A stretch of DNA of 64,000 nucleotides, taken from Kingella potus (lineage in GTDB: Bacteria > Pseudomonadota > Gammaproteobacteria > Burkholderiales > Neisseriaceae). The position numbers and the translations under genes were made by a program. Positions within the stretch are counted from its first letter, which is position 1, and each line of letters opens with the position of its first letter. The notes under the pieces are model-generated. The model had not been told where the DNA came from. It saw only the letters and a program-made list of their open reading frames with translations, and did no database searches. Below are positions 53,981-62,583 of this stretch, in pieces. Location: positions 248,001-312,000 of the forward strand of contig NZ_UGJJ01000003.1 of NCBI RefSeq assembly GCF_900451175.1. Reading direction: 5' to 3'.

Positions 53981-55241
53981 TGTACAGACCGGAGACATAG
54001 GTAACACATGTGCGGGGACATGGGTAACAGTTGCAGCATAACAAAATCGGTACCCGGCTCAACAGTCATCCAAGTCAATTTCGCCCAGCCGGTGATGACA
54101 AAAATACAGCACAAGCCGCCCGTCAACCCCGTCTTCGGCACGCAAAGCCACCCGTTGGCCGACCAAGGCTTTGCCGACCCGTATCTCGCGGCCTTTCAGG
54201 CTTAACCAGCCGCCTTGCTGTACTTTGAGTACGATGTCGCCCTCCAGGTATTCAATCTCCGGTAGAACCGACGGCATGGTTCTGGCACTAACACGGTAGC
54301 GCTGCGCCGGACTGTCCATGTTCAGCGCCTCGTGCGGCCGTTGGTGGTTGTAGATATGCCGCCAGTGCTCAAAATGGCTTTGCACATGCGCCAAATCGGC
54401 AAAGGTATGCGTCTGCAGGACTTCTGCTTTCAAAGTGCGGTGAAAGTGCTCGTCTTTGCCGTTGGTCTGCGGATGTGCCGGGCGGCTGTATGTCAAACGT
54501 ATCCCCAGCCGTATCAGCCAGACCGCCAACGCGGTCAAACCGCCTTGCCCGCCCCACGGCGCACCGTTATCGACGTTGATGCGCTCCGGCAGGCCGTAGC
54601 GGCAAAAGGCTGCGTGCAAGACGTTTTGTACCGTGGCGCGCCGCTCGTTGTCCAAGGCTTGCAGCACAATGTTGTAGCGCGAATGGTCGTCCAACACGGT
54701 CAAGGGATGGCAACGCCCCTGCATCAGCGCAAAATGGCCTTTGAAATCCATCTGCCACAGGGCGTTGGGATAGGCGTGTTCGAAGCGCAGCCAAGGGGTG
54801 GCGGCGGCGCCGGCCTGCGGTGTAATGCGTTGATGGCGGTGGAGGATGGCGGTGATGGTGCTGGGTGCCAAAGCAATCCCCTGCTCGCGCTGCAAGAGGT
54901 GGGCGATTTTGCGCCCGCCCCAGGCGGGATGGCGGTCGCGCAGCGCCAACACTTGCGTTTCCAAGAGCAGCGGTGTGCGCTTGGGGCTGTGGTGCGGGCG
55001 GCGGGAAAGGTCGTGCATATCGTCGCGGGGCAGCCATTTGTAGGCGGTTTTGCGACTGATGGCGAAGCGGCGGCAAAGTTCGCTGATGTTGGCATCGTCT
55101 TTGCGGGCGAGGGTAACGAATTCGTGTCGTTGTTCGGGCATGGTAGTGGTTCTCCAAGGTATAGGTTTCTCCGTCTGTGGGACGGGTAAGAGTGTTACCT
55201 ATGTCTCCGCACAGGTGTTACCTATGTGTGCGGTCTGTACA
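53981..55241. mobile_element. IS481-family insertion sequence, 1261 bp, intact transposase
   Basis: Imperfect terminal inverted repeats begin TGTACAGACCGGAGACATAG (left) and TGTACAGACCGCACACATAG (right, minus strand), each followed by a second block with GGTAACAC...GGTAACA. Flanks: the left side is interrupted REP-composite sequence (CCCTACTTGGGATTTG), the right side is a different repeat (CCGCAGGCGGGGGAGG). No target duplication is seen. Confidence 0.9.
54059..55141 (-). CDS. IS481-family transposase
   Basis: 360 residues. N-terminal helix-turn-helix (NISELCRRFAISRKTAYKWL), then an rve integrase core with DDE residues (LWQMDFKGHFAL; NVDNGAPWG; HPQTNGKDEHFHRTLKAE). C-terminal part resembles the beta-barrel ending of IS481 proteins. 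Frame intact from MPEQRHEFVTLARK, so the element could be active. Confidence 0.92.
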   Translation of the reverse strand: MPEQRHEFVTLARKDDANISELCRRFAISRKTAYKWLPRDDMHDLSRRPHHSPKRTPLLLETQVLALRDRHPAWGGRKIAHLLQREQGIALAPSTITAILHRHQRITPQAGAAATPWLRFEHAYPNALWQMDFKGHFALMQGRCHPLTVLDDHSRYNIVLQALDNERRATVQNVLHAAFCRYGLPERINVDNGAPWGGQGGLTALAVWLIRLGIRLTYSRPAHPQTNGKDEHFHRTLKAEVLQTHTFADLAHVQSHFEHWRHIYNHQRPHEALNMDSPAQRYRVSARTMPSVLPEIEYLEGDIVLKVQQGGWLSLKGREIRVGKALVGQRVALRAEDGVDGRLVLYFCHHRLGEIDLDDC

Positions 55242-55318
55242 CCGCAGGCGGGGGAGGGAACAAACGTCAGAGGCCGTCTGAAAATACCGTTTTCAGACGG
55301 CCTCTATTCTGCTTTATG

Positions 55319-56195
55319 TGTAGAAATCAACAGCGTTGTTTACACAACAGGTTGGGAAAAATAAGCCTGCAACACCTCAAAAGGCGTATCCCCTTTCAGG
55401 CTGCTGTGCGGCTTCACGGTATTGTAGAAATTCACAAAGCGGCACAGCTCTTTCTGCCGATGACTGGGGCTGTCAAACTGCTGTTTGTCGTGCCACATCT
55501 CCATAATCGTCCGTATCACCCTTTCGGCTTTGCCGTTGGTTTGCGGACGCGCAGGACGGGTAAACTTCTGATTGATGCCGTTCTCAAAACAGGCAACGCC
55601 AAACGCATGATTAGCCGCGCCTTTGTACTCGCTGCCGTTGTCCGAATAGATGCATTCAATCAGATACGGGCAGGGTTTGATAACGTGGTCGTTAAGAAAC
55701 ATGGCGGCACTGTTTGCCGTTTTGTCGGGCAAGACAGCCGCGTATAGCTCTCGTGAGAAGTCATCAATGGCAACAAACAGGTAATCGCGTTTGTCGCTAA
55801 CTCTCTGCCCTTTGAGCAACGGCAGCCGTTTGGTGTCCACATGAACCATTTCGCCCGGGTAGGACTTGTTGTAGCGTTTGGCTTGCTTTTTAAGCTTCTC
55901 TTAGATGGCGCGTTCTGCTTTGGCCAAACGGCGCATTCCGTAATAGGCCTGCTTGAAGCGGTTGTTGGTGCTGTTCTGCGGCACAAGTAATTGGACTCGT
56001 GCGGCTTTGAGCACACGATAGATGGTGGTACGGCTGACCATAAAGCGGCGGGCAAGGGAAGTAACGCTTTCTTTGTTCTGTGTGTAGGCGAGCCAGATGG
56101 CTTGGCGGTCGTGTGGGACGAGGCGGGTGTTTTTGTGGATGTTCATTTACGGTATTTTCCTTGAAATACTGTAAACAACGCTAGGGGTTTCTACA
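55319..56195. mobile_element. Second IS481-type insertion sequence, 877 bp, inactivated, with 7-bp target duplication
   Basis: Ends TGTAGAAA...GCGTTGTTTACA on both sides in inverted orientation. The 7-bp sequence CTTTATG flanks it at 55312-55318 and 56196-56202, a clean target duplication. The uninterrupted site resembles 42565-42600 (TTTTATGAACCGCCGCACC), so it jumped into the same repeat family. Confidence 0.9.
55340..56146 (-). pseudogene. IS481-type transposase with one in-frame stop
   Basis: The frame starts MNIHKNTRLVPHDRQAIWLA (helix-turn-helix) and reads to KAERAI, then TAA at 55903-55901, then continues in the same frame EKLKKQAKRYNKSYPGEMVH and the integrase core (HVDTKRLPLL; YSDNGSEYKG; RPQTNGKAERVIRTI; HSSLKGDTPFEVL). 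A single nonsense codon splits an otherwise intact gene of 268 codons. Confidence 0.9.
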
Positions 56196-56202
56196 CTTTA
56201 TG

Positions 56203-56487
56203 AACCGCCCTACCAAATATCTGCCCCGATCTGCAAGCGCGTGCGTGTCCGCGCCATATACCCTGCAAGCATCCGCGTATGGTGTGTCGCCCTAAGCGAC
56301 GCACGCGTTTGCCGAAAGTTCGGGCAACGATGACCGCCAAACCGCAAACCGCATGCGCCGCAATGCAAAGGCCGTCTGAAAAAACCGCCGTCCCGCCTGT
56401 GGCGCATCTAAGGTTAAGAAGGATGCGCCGGATGCCTGTTTCGGTTTACAATCCGCCCCCGTACCACACCGTATATAAAGAAACGCC
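56203..56487. repeat. REP-like palindromes between the IS and the next gene
   Basis: REP-type sequences at about 56255 and 56277, and a single DUS at about 56368. No gene. Confidence 0.7.
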
Positions 56488-56946
56488 ATGAATCCGAAAA
56501 TGTTTGTCCAGCCCGCCATCCGCATCTCGATCATCGCCGCCGTGATTGCCGGCATCCTCATCCTCTTCGGCGTGCGCTGGTGGATTGCCCTGCTCTCCGT
56601 CGTACTGGCGGCCGCCGTCATCGCCCTGGCCGCCGTATGGGTTATCAAACGCCAGCGCAAACAGTTTGCCGACCGCCTCAAATCCTTCAACATCGACCCC
56701 GAAAGCGGCCGCATCAATCCGGCCGACCTGCGCCGTATGTACAACAGCGGCGGCCAGGCACAAAAAGACGCGGTGCTCATCTACTGCATGGCCAATAACA
56801 ACTGCCCGCCCGCAGAAGCACACCAGTTCTTCAAAGACACCTCGCCTTTCAACGCCAAAACCCGGCAGGCGCAAATCAAAGCCGCGCAGCAGATGCAAGC
56901 GCAGCAGCGCAAAGGCAAAGGCAAAGGGCGCGGCGGCTTCCGCTGA
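56488..56946 (+). CDS. Membrane protein of unknown function
   Basis: 152 residues with two N-terminal hydrophobic segments (ISIIAAVIAGILILFG; WIALLSVVLAAAVIALAAVWVI) and a soluble basic tail ending QQRKGKGKGRGGFR. The middle (DPESGRINPADLRRMYNSGGQAQKDAVLIYCMANNNCPPAEAHQFF) is conserved-looking but unknown to me. The Lys/Gly/Arg-rich end could bind nucleic acid or lipid; that is inference. Confidence 0.78.
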   Translation: MNPKMFVQPAIRISIIAAVIAGILILFGVRWWIALLSVVLAAAVIALAAVWVIKRQRKQFADRLKSFNIDPESGRINPADLRRMYNSGGQAQKDAVLIYCMANNNCPPAEAHQFFKDTSPFNAKTRQAQIKAAQQMQAQQRKGKGKGRGGFR

Positions 56947-57005
56947 TTCTGCAACTTTCGGGCCGTCTGAAAACCTGTTCGGACGGCCCCAACCGCAAAC
57001 ACACC

Positions 57006-57506
57006 ATGTACGACGTAAACACCCACGATGTCCGCCGCTTTTTCGCCCGCGTCTGGCAGGAGCGGCTCAACCCACTCGCCCTCGACGGCCTGCAACAAAA
57101 AGCCCTGCGCATCGTCGAAGCGCATCAGGAATACGCCCCCTATCTCGAACACGTCGAAGACTACCTCGACACCGAGTGGAAACCCGAAAACGGCCGCGAA
57201 AACCCCTTCCTCCATCTCTCGCTGCACCTCTCCATCCAAGAGCAGGCCGCCATCGACCAGCCTCCCGGCATCCGCTCCATCCACCAAACCCTCACCGCCC
57301 GCCACAACGGCGACTGGGTGGCCGCCGAGCACAAAATGATGGAAGCCCTTGCCGAAACCGTGTGGGAAGCACAGCGTTACGGCAAAGGCCTGGACACAAA
57401 CGCCTACATGACCCGCCTGCGCCGCCTCGTCGGCCTCGGCCAGGAAGACACGCCCCGCATCAATCCCCACGAAGTGCCGCTGTCCGACAAAATCAGCGGC
57501 AGGTAA
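57006..57506 (+). CDS. DUF1841 family protein
   Basis: 166 residues matching DUF1841: FFARVWQERLNPLALDGLQQKALRIVEAHQEYAPYL, NPFLHLSLHLSIQEQAAIDQPPGIRSIHQTL. Soluble, function unknown. Sits upstream of purC, separated by an inverted DUS pair. Confidence 0.85.
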   Translation: MYDVNTHDVRRFFARVWQERLNPLALDGLQQKALRIVEAHQEYAPYLEHVEDYLDTEWKPENGRENPFLHLSLHLSIQEQAAIDQPPGIRSIHQTLTARHNGDWVAAEHKMMEALAETVWEAQRYGKGLDTNAYMTRLRRLVGLGQEDTPRINPHEVPLSDKISGR

Positions 57507-57516
57507 ATACCGCCCG

Positions 57517-57550
57517 AGGCCGTCTGAAAACCAAACCGTTCAGACGGCCT
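57517..57550. terminator. Inverted DUS pair between DUF1841 gene and purC
   Basis: DUS inverted pair 11 bp after the DUF1841 stop. Confidence 0.7.
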
Positions 57551-57582
57551 CCTCTCCCCGCAATACCCACCGAAAGCACAGC

Positions 57583-58443
57583 ATGAACAACACCAGCCTG
57601 AAAAAAACCTACTCCGGCAAAGTCCGCGACCTCTACGAAATCGATGCCGAACGGATGCTGATGGTCGCCTCCGACCGCCTCTCCGCCTTCGATGTCATCC
57701 TCGACGACCCCATCCCCGGCAAAGGCGAGATTCTCACGCAGATTTCCAACTTCTGGTTTCAAAAACTCGCGCACATCATGCCCAACCACTTCACCGGCGA
57801 CACAGTATACGACGTTCTCCCCGAAGCCGAAGCACGCGCCCTTGCCAACCGCGCCGTCGTTGCCAAACGCCTCACCCCCCTCAAAATCGAAGCCATCGTG
57901 CGCGGCTATCTGGCCGGCAGCGGCTGGAAGGAATACTGCCGCAGCGGCAGCGTCTGCGGCATTCCCCTCCCCGCAGGCCTGCGCGAAGCCGACAAGCTGC
58001 CCGAAGTCCTCTTCACCCCCTCCACCAAAGCCGAAGTCGGCGGCCACGACGAAAACATCTCCTTTGTCGAATGCGAACGCATCATCGGTGCGCAACTCGC
58101 CGCCCAAGTGCGCGAAAAAGCCGTCGCCCTCTACACCGAAGCCGCCGCCTATGCCGAAACACGCGGCATCCTCATCTGCGACACCAAATTCGAATTCGGC
58201 CTCGACGAAAACGGCACCCTCACCCTGATGGACGAAGTGCTCACCCCCGACTCCAGCCGCTTCTGGCCCAAAGACCAATACCGCCCCGGCAGCAACCCGC
58301 CCTCCTTCGACAAACAGTTTGTCCGCGACTGGCTCGAACAAAGCGGCTGGAACAAACAGCCGCCCGCCCCGCGCGTTCCCGCCGAAATCATTGAAAAAAC
58401 CGCCGCCAAATACCGCGAAGCCCTGCGCCTGCTCACCGAATAG
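57583..58443 (+). CDS. purC: Phosphoribosylaminoimidazole-succinocarboxamide synthase
   Basis: 286 residues of SAICAR synthase: KKTYSGKVRDLYEI (ATP site), VASDRLSAFDVIL, VRGYLAGSGWKEY, GLREADKLPEVLFTPSTKAE, DTKFEFGLDENG and DEVLTPDSSRFW. Makes SAICAR in purine synthesis. The rsmB-like gene follows after 7 nt. Confidence 0.96.
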   Translation: MNNTSLKKTYSGKVRDLYEIDAERMLMVASDRLSAFDVILDDPIPGKGEILTQISNFWFQKLAHIMPNHFTGDTVYDVLPEAEARALANRAVVAKRLTPLKIEAIVRGYLAGSGWKEYCRSGSVCGIPLPAGLREADKLPEVLFTPSTKAEVGGHDENISFVECERIIGAQLAAQVREKAVALYTEAAAYAETRGILICDTKFEFGLDENGTLTLMDEVLTPDSSRFWPKDQYRPGSNPPSFDKQFVRDWLEQSGWNKQPPAPRVPAEIIEKTAAKYREALRLLTE

Positions 58444-58450
58444 TCCCGCC

Positions 58451-59716
58451 ATGACCCCGTTCCAACTCGGCCACACCGCCGCCGTCCTTGCCGACATACT
58501 CACATTCGCCCAGCCCGCCGATGCCGCCGTATCGGCCTATTTCCGCAAGCACCAAAAACTCGGGCGGCAAGACCGCGGCGAAATTGCCGAAACCGCGTTT
58601 GCCGCCCTGCGCCATTATCAGAAAATTTCCGCCGCCCTGCCCAAGCCGCACACCGCGCCGCGCCGTGCGGCTCTGGCCGCGCTGGTATTGGGACGGGGAT
58701 TCAACATCAGCCAAACCAAAGACCTCTGCGACCAAGAAGAACAAGCCTTCCTCGCCGCCCTGAAAGCACGCAAAGCCGCATTTTCAGACGGCCTCGACAC
58801 CGCCGCCGAGCTGCCGCAATGGCTGATCGGCATCCTGCGCGAAAGTCTGTCCGACGAAGAAATCCTGCGATTCGGCAGCAGCGTCTCCCGCCCCGCCCCG
58901 CTGGATTTGCGGGTAAACACCCTCAAAGCCCGACGCGACAAAGTATTGGCCGCCCTGCATCAGGAAGGCCTGCGTGCCGAAGCCGCACCCTTTTCCCCGT
59001 GGGGCATCCGCCTGCACGACAAAGCTGCCCTCTACGGCCACCCGCTGTTTCTCGACGGCACCATCGAAGTACAAGACGAAGGCAGCCAGCTTCTCGCCCT
59101 GCTGACAGGCGCGAAACGCGGCGAAACCGTCATCGACTTCTGCGCCGGCGCAGGCGGCAAAACACTGGCCATCGGCGCAATGATGGCCAACAAAGGCTGC
59201 ATTTATGCTTTCGACACCGCTGACAAACGCCTGGCCAAACTCAAACCGCGCATGACCCGCGCCGGCCTCACCAACATCCGCCCCGAACGCATCGACAGCG
59301 AACACGACCCGCGTACCGCCCGCCTGCAAGGCAAGGCACACCGCGTGTTGGTTGATGCCCCCTGCTCCGGCCTCGGCACCCTGCGCCGCAATCCCGACCT
59401 GAAATACCGCCAGTCGCCGGACACCGTCGCCCAGCTTGCCGTGCAGCAGCACAGCATCCTCGCCGCCGCATCCGCGCTCGTCGCAGCGGGCGGGCGGCTG
59501 GTTTACGCCACATGCAGCATCCTGCCGCAGGAAAACGAACGGCAGGCCGAACAATTCCTCGCTGAACACCCCGAATTTGAGCTGCTCGACTGTGCCACCC
59601 TGCCGGAAATCCGCAAAACCGGCCTGAACACCGGCCCCTACCTGCGCCTCGACACCGCCGAACACCGCACCGACGGCTTTTTCGCCGCCATCTTCCAATG
59701 CAAAGAGGCCGTCTGA
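58451..59716 (+). CDS. RsmB/NOP-family RNA cytosine methyltransferase
   Basis: 421 residues. An NusB-like N-terminal part, then a class I SAM domain with VIDFCAGAGGKTLAIG (motif I), VDAPCSGLGTLRRNPD (motif IV with catalytic Cys) and YATCSILPQENERQ (motif VI with the second Cys). Methylates C5 of cytosine in RNA; rRNA target as in RsmB is likely but not certain. Starts 7 nt after purC, so translationally linked. In-frame DUS (FSDGLDTA); the stop is the TGA of a DUS (CKEAV). Confidence 0.9.
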   Translation: MTPFQLGHTAAVLADILTFAQPADAAVSAYFRKHQKLGRQDRGEIAETAFAALRHYQKISAALPKPHTAPRRAALAALVLGRGFNISQTKDLCDQEEQAFLAALKARKAAFSDGLDTAAELPQWLIGILRESLSDEEILRFGSSVSRPAPLDLRVNTLKARRDKVLAALHQEGLRAEAAPFSPWGIRLHDKAALYGHPLFLDGTIEVQDEGSQLLALLTGAKRGETVIDFCAGAGGKTLAIGAMMANKGCIYAFDTADKRLAKLKPRMTRAGLTNIRPERIDSEHDPRTARLQGKAHRVLVDAPCSGLGTLRRNPDLKYRQSPDTVAQLAVQQHSILAAASALVAAGGRLVYATCSILPQENERQAEQFLAEHPEFELLDCATLPEIRKTGLNTGPYLRLDTAEHRTDGFFAAIFQCKEAV

Positions 59717-59879
59717 AAACAATGCCTGCAACCTGCGTAGGATGTGTGGCGCAAGCCACGCACGCGCTCCCCGATTTCCAGCAAAGAGGCCGTCTGAAAA
59801 CCGAAAACCGCGTTGCAGAATACCTCCGCCGCGTCCAAGCGCGCCTGCCGCAAACCAAACCCGTAAAAAGAAACGCAGC
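59717..59879. repeat. REP-like element and DUS in the gap before plsC-type gene
   Basis: GTAGGATGTGTGGCGCAAGC... palindrome at about 59738 and a DUS at about 59787. Confidence 0.6.
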
Positions 59880-60539
59880 ATGAACAACCCCGTCAAACAA
59901 CAGCTTGCCTGGCTTACCGACCAAGCCCTGTGCCTGCTCGTTTCCTTCCTCACCGGCATCCGGCCCAAACCCGAAAGCAGCCTGCCCTTCCCGCCGCAGC
60001 ACACCGTTTACTACGCCAACCACGGCAGCCACGGCGACTTCCTCCTCGTTTGGATTGCCCTCCCCCGCCGCTGGCGCAGGGCGGCACGCCCCGTTGCCGG
60101 AGCCGACTACTGGCTTACAGGCCGTCTGAAACGCTTCGTCATCCAAACCGTCTTCAACGCCCTGCTCATCCCCCGCCACAGCGGCCTGGCGCAGGAAACC
60201 ACCGCAAAAATGGCTGCCGCCCTCGATGGTGGCCACGCCCTCATCGTCTTCCCCGAAGGCACCCGCAACACCGACGACACCGCCGCCCTGCTGCCTTTCA
60301 AATCCGGCATCTACCATCTCGCCCGCAGCCGTCCCGCCACCCGCTTCGTCCCCATCTGGATAGACAACATCAGCCGCGTCCTGCCCAAAGGCAAAATCCT
60401 CCCCGTCCCCCTGCTGTGCGACGTACACATCGGCGCACCCCTGTTTTTGCAGGAAAACGAAGACAAAGACAGCTTCCTGGAGCGCAGCCGCGCCGCCCTC
60501 CTCGCCCTCGCCCCGCCCCAGCGTGAAAAGGCCGTCTGA
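59880..60539 (+). CDS. PlsC-family 1-acyl-sn-glycerol-3-phosphate acyltransferase (lysophospholipid acyltransferase)
   Basis: 219 residues. The acyltransferase motif NHGSHGDF (NHxxxxD) near residue 47, and VFPEGTRN near residue 125, are diagnostic. A hydrophobic start (ALCLLVSFLTGI) suggests membrane association. The canonical PlsC may lie elsewhere, so this may be a paralogue with a special role. In-frame DUS (LTGRLKRF); stop inside a DUS (REKAV). Confidence 0.85.
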   Translation: MNNPVKQQLAWLTDQALCLLVSFLTGIRPKPESSLPFPPQHTVYYANHGSHGDFLLVWIALPRRWRRAARPVAGADYWLTGRLKRFVIQTVFNALLIPRHSGLAQETTAKMAAALDGGHALIVFPEGTRNTDDTAALLPFKSGIYHLARSRPATRFVPIWIDNISRVLPKGKILPVPLLCDVHIGAPLFLQENEDKDSFLERSRAALLALAPPQREKAV

Positions 60540-60664
60540 ACACACCGCTCCGGTAAAAAACCGCCGCCGCAACCAGCCGTTCTTCCGTATAATGCGAACG
60601 CTTTTCAGACGGCCTCAAACCGTCCCCAAAGCCCTTTTACCCATACCCCAAACAGGAGAACACC

Positions 60665-60982
60665 ATGCTCATCACCAACATCGAAACCGTCCCCGGCCGC
60701 ACCATCACCCGCCACATCGGCCTGGTACAAGGCTCCACCGTCCGTGCCAAACACGTCGGCCGCGACATCATGGCCGGACTCAAAAACATTGTCGGCGGCG
60801 AACTCAAAGGCTACACCGAGCTGCTCGACGAAGCCCGTAACGAAGCCCTGCAACGCATGATTGCCCAAGCGCGGGAAGCCGGTGCCAACGCCGTCGTCAA
60901 CGTCCGTTTCTCCACCGCCTCCGTCGCCGCCGGCGCAGCCGAAATCTTCGCCTACGGCACAGCCGTCGTCATCGGAGAATAG
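60665..60982 (+). CDS. YbjQ/UPF0145 family protein
   Basis: 105 residues: LITNIETVPGRTITRHIGLVQGSTVRAKHVGRDIMAGLKNIVGGELKGYTELLDEARNEAL-type YbjQ consensus, with the terminal VNVRFSTA...YGTAVVI strand. A pentameric fold; function unknown. AACAGGAGAACACC before the ATG. A second, membrane-anchored YbjQ-like gene follows after 10 nt. Confidence 0.9.
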   Translation: MLITNIETVPGRTITRHIGLVQGSTVRAKHVGRDIMAGLKNIVGGELKGYTELLDEARNEALQRMIAQAREAGANAVVNVRFSTASVAAGAAEIFAYGTAVVIGE

Positions 60983-60992
60983 GAACCGAGCC

Positions 60993-61493
60993 ATGAACCA
61001 GCCCGACACCGCCTCCATCATCCTCGCCGCCTGGCCGCTCTGGCTTCCCCTCATCCTCCTGGCCGCCGCCGCCTTCATCGGCCGCTACAACGCAAAAAAA
61101 CACCTCGCCGACCTCGCCGAACGCGAAGCCGCGCTGGCCCATATCGCCCTGATTTCCGTCAAACACCCGCCGTCCGACTTTTACGAAGGCGAACTCGTTT
61201 ACGGCAGCGTCGTCCTCTCCGGCGACCGCTTCAGCCGCGTCATCGCCTTCTTGCGCAAAATCATCGGCGGCCACATCGGCGTATACGAAACCTTGATCGA
61301 GCGCGCCCGCCGCGAAGGCATCCTGCGCATGAAAGAAAAAGCCGCCGCACTCGGCGCGGACACCGTGTACAACGTCAAACTCGACACCATCACCCTCTCC
61401 CCGCCCACCCAGCCGAACAACGGCGGACAGGCCGGCACAGTCGAAATCCTCGCCTACGGCACAGCGGGAAAAACCAAACGGCAGGCCGTCTGA
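60993..61493 (+). CDS. Membrane-anchored YbjQ-like paralogue
   Basis: 166 residues. An N-terminal hydrophobic segment (IILAAWPLWLPLILLAAAAFIG) precedes a YbjQ-like core (GSVVLSGDRFSRVIAFLRKIIGGHIGVYETLIERARREGILRMKEKAAALGADTVYNVKL...ILAYGTAG). It begins 10 nt after the soluble paralogue, suggesting the two act together. The stop is the TGA inside a DUS (frame ends KRQAV). Confidence 0.85.
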   Translation: MNQPDTASIILAAWPLWLPLILLAAAAFIGRYNAKKHLADLAEREAALAHIALISVKHPPSDFYEGELVYGSVVLSGDRFSRVIAFLRKIIGGHIGVYETLIERARREGILRMKEKAAALGADTVYNVKLDTITLSPPTQPNNGGQAGTVEILAYGTAGKTKRQAV

Positions 61494-61660
61494 AAAAACG
61501 GTTTACGCAGCAACAATGCCAAGCCGCACCGCTTGCGCAGGGAGTGTCGCCAGCGACGCACGCCCCCCAAACTTTCAGAAAAAAGGCCGTCTGAAAACCA
61601 TTTCTCCCGCGTAGAAAGCGCACTTTCAGACGTCCTCATCCGCCTCCTGCACCACAGCAC

Positions 61661-62200
61661 ATGACCGAATCCCGCCGCCTCACACCCGACGAAACCCGCG
61701 CCGCACAAACCGTATTCGGCCCCCATCTGGACTATGCCGCCGTCCGCATCCACCGAGGCCTGCCCCTGCTGCCGCAATATCACACCGCCGTTTCCCCCAA
61801 CGGCCGCATCTATTTCCCCCAAACACACTACCTTCCCGACTACACCCGTGCCGCACCGGGCTACACGCTGTGGCTGATACACGAACTGACCCACGTCTGG
61901 CAATGGCAGCACGGCTTCAAAACCTGGCTGGGCGGCCTCATCCTCGCCGCCCGTGGCGGCTACCTCCGCCGCCGAGCCTACCGCTGCCCGCCCCTGCACG
62001 AAATACGCAGATTTTCCGATCTCAATATGGAGCAGCAGGCCGAAACCCTCGCACGCTGCTATGCCGTCCTTCATTCCCCGCATACGCACACAGCAGTACA
62101 AAACGATGCCTGCCGCCGCATCCTGCAACAATTCTCCGCCCAAACCCCGTCCGACAAGCTGCTGCCCCGCTACTTCGCTGCCATGAGAAAAATTAAATAA
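61661..62200 (+). CDS. HExxH-motif metallopeptidase-like protein, function unknown
   Basis: 179 residues with a zinc-peptidase-like HELTHVWQWQHG (HExxH) at about residues 74-84 and MEQQAETLARCYAV downstream, whose Glu may be the third ligand. No signal peptide or membrane segment. Resembles small proteins annotated as Vgr- or Rhs-linked peptidases, but no secretion gene is near. A REP-like repeat precedes it. Confidence 0.7.
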   Translation: MTESRRLTPDETRAAQTVFGPHLDYAAVRIHRGLPLLPQYHTAVSPNGRIYFPQTHYLPDYTRAAPGYTLWLIHELTHVWQWQHGFKTWLGGLILAARGGYLRRRAYRCPPLHEIRRFSDLNMEQQAETLARCYAVLHSPHTHTAVQNDACRRILQQFSAQTPSDKLLPRYFAAMRKIK

Positions 62201-62252
62201 GCTGTTTATTTATCGGCTTAGCGGCAAATCCGTTTGCAAACGAACGCAAAAT

Positions 62253-62280
62253 TTGACAAAAAATCCGCCCAAGCTATAAT
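62253..62280 (+). promoter_or_regulatory. Sigma70 promoter of tRNA-Asn
   Basis: TTGACA, 16-bp spacer, TATAAT, 12 bp before the tRNA. Confidence 0.85.
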
Positions 62281-62292
62281 GCGCGTCTCCTT

Positions 62293-62368
62293 TCCCCGAT
62301 AGCTCAGTCGGTAGAGCGACGGACTGTTAATCCGCAGGTCCCTGGTTCGAGCCCAGGTCGGGGAGCCA
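62293..62368 (+). tRNA. tRNA-Asn (anticodon GTT)
   Basis: 76 nt including a genome-encoded CCA. Acceptor TCCCCGA pairs with TCGGGGA; D-arm GCTC...GAGC; anticodon loop CTGTTAA with GTT; T-arm CCTGG-TTCGAGC-CCAGG. Promoter and terminator are visible. Confidence 0.97.
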
Positions 62369-62383
62369 ATACAGATGTACAAG

Positions 62384-62415
62384 AAAAATCTCCACAATGA
62401 AATGTGGAGATTTTT
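62384..62415 (+). terminator. Intrinsic terminator of tRNA-Asn
   Basis: AAAAATCTCCACA-ATGAAA-TGTGGAGATTTTT then ATATTTT. Confidence 0.88.
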
Positions 62416-62453
62416 ATATTTTGGGCTTCAAAAAATCCGCACGCCCCTATCTC

Positions 62454-62482
62454 GGAAACAGAAAATCCGGTTTTCTGTTTCC
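62454..62482. repeat. Perfect 12-bp palindrome between tRNA-Asn and fur
   Basis: GGAAACAGAAAA, loop TCCGG, TTTTCTGTTTCC. Not followed by a T-tract on either strand. Confidence 0.7.
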
Positions 62483-62524
62483 AAACGCGGTTTGTCCAAA
62501 AATTCCCAAACGTTTCCCGATAAC

Positions 62525-62560
62525 AAAACAGGCATCCGAAATACTCAGGATGCCTGTTTT
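62525..62560 (-). terminator. Intrinsic terminator of fur
   Basis: AAAACAGGCATCC and GGATGCCTGTTTT pair perfectly (13 bp); the minus strand ends in TTTTGTT. Confidence 0.85.
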
Positions 62561-62583
62561 GCTGTATGGGAATAGCAAGAAAA

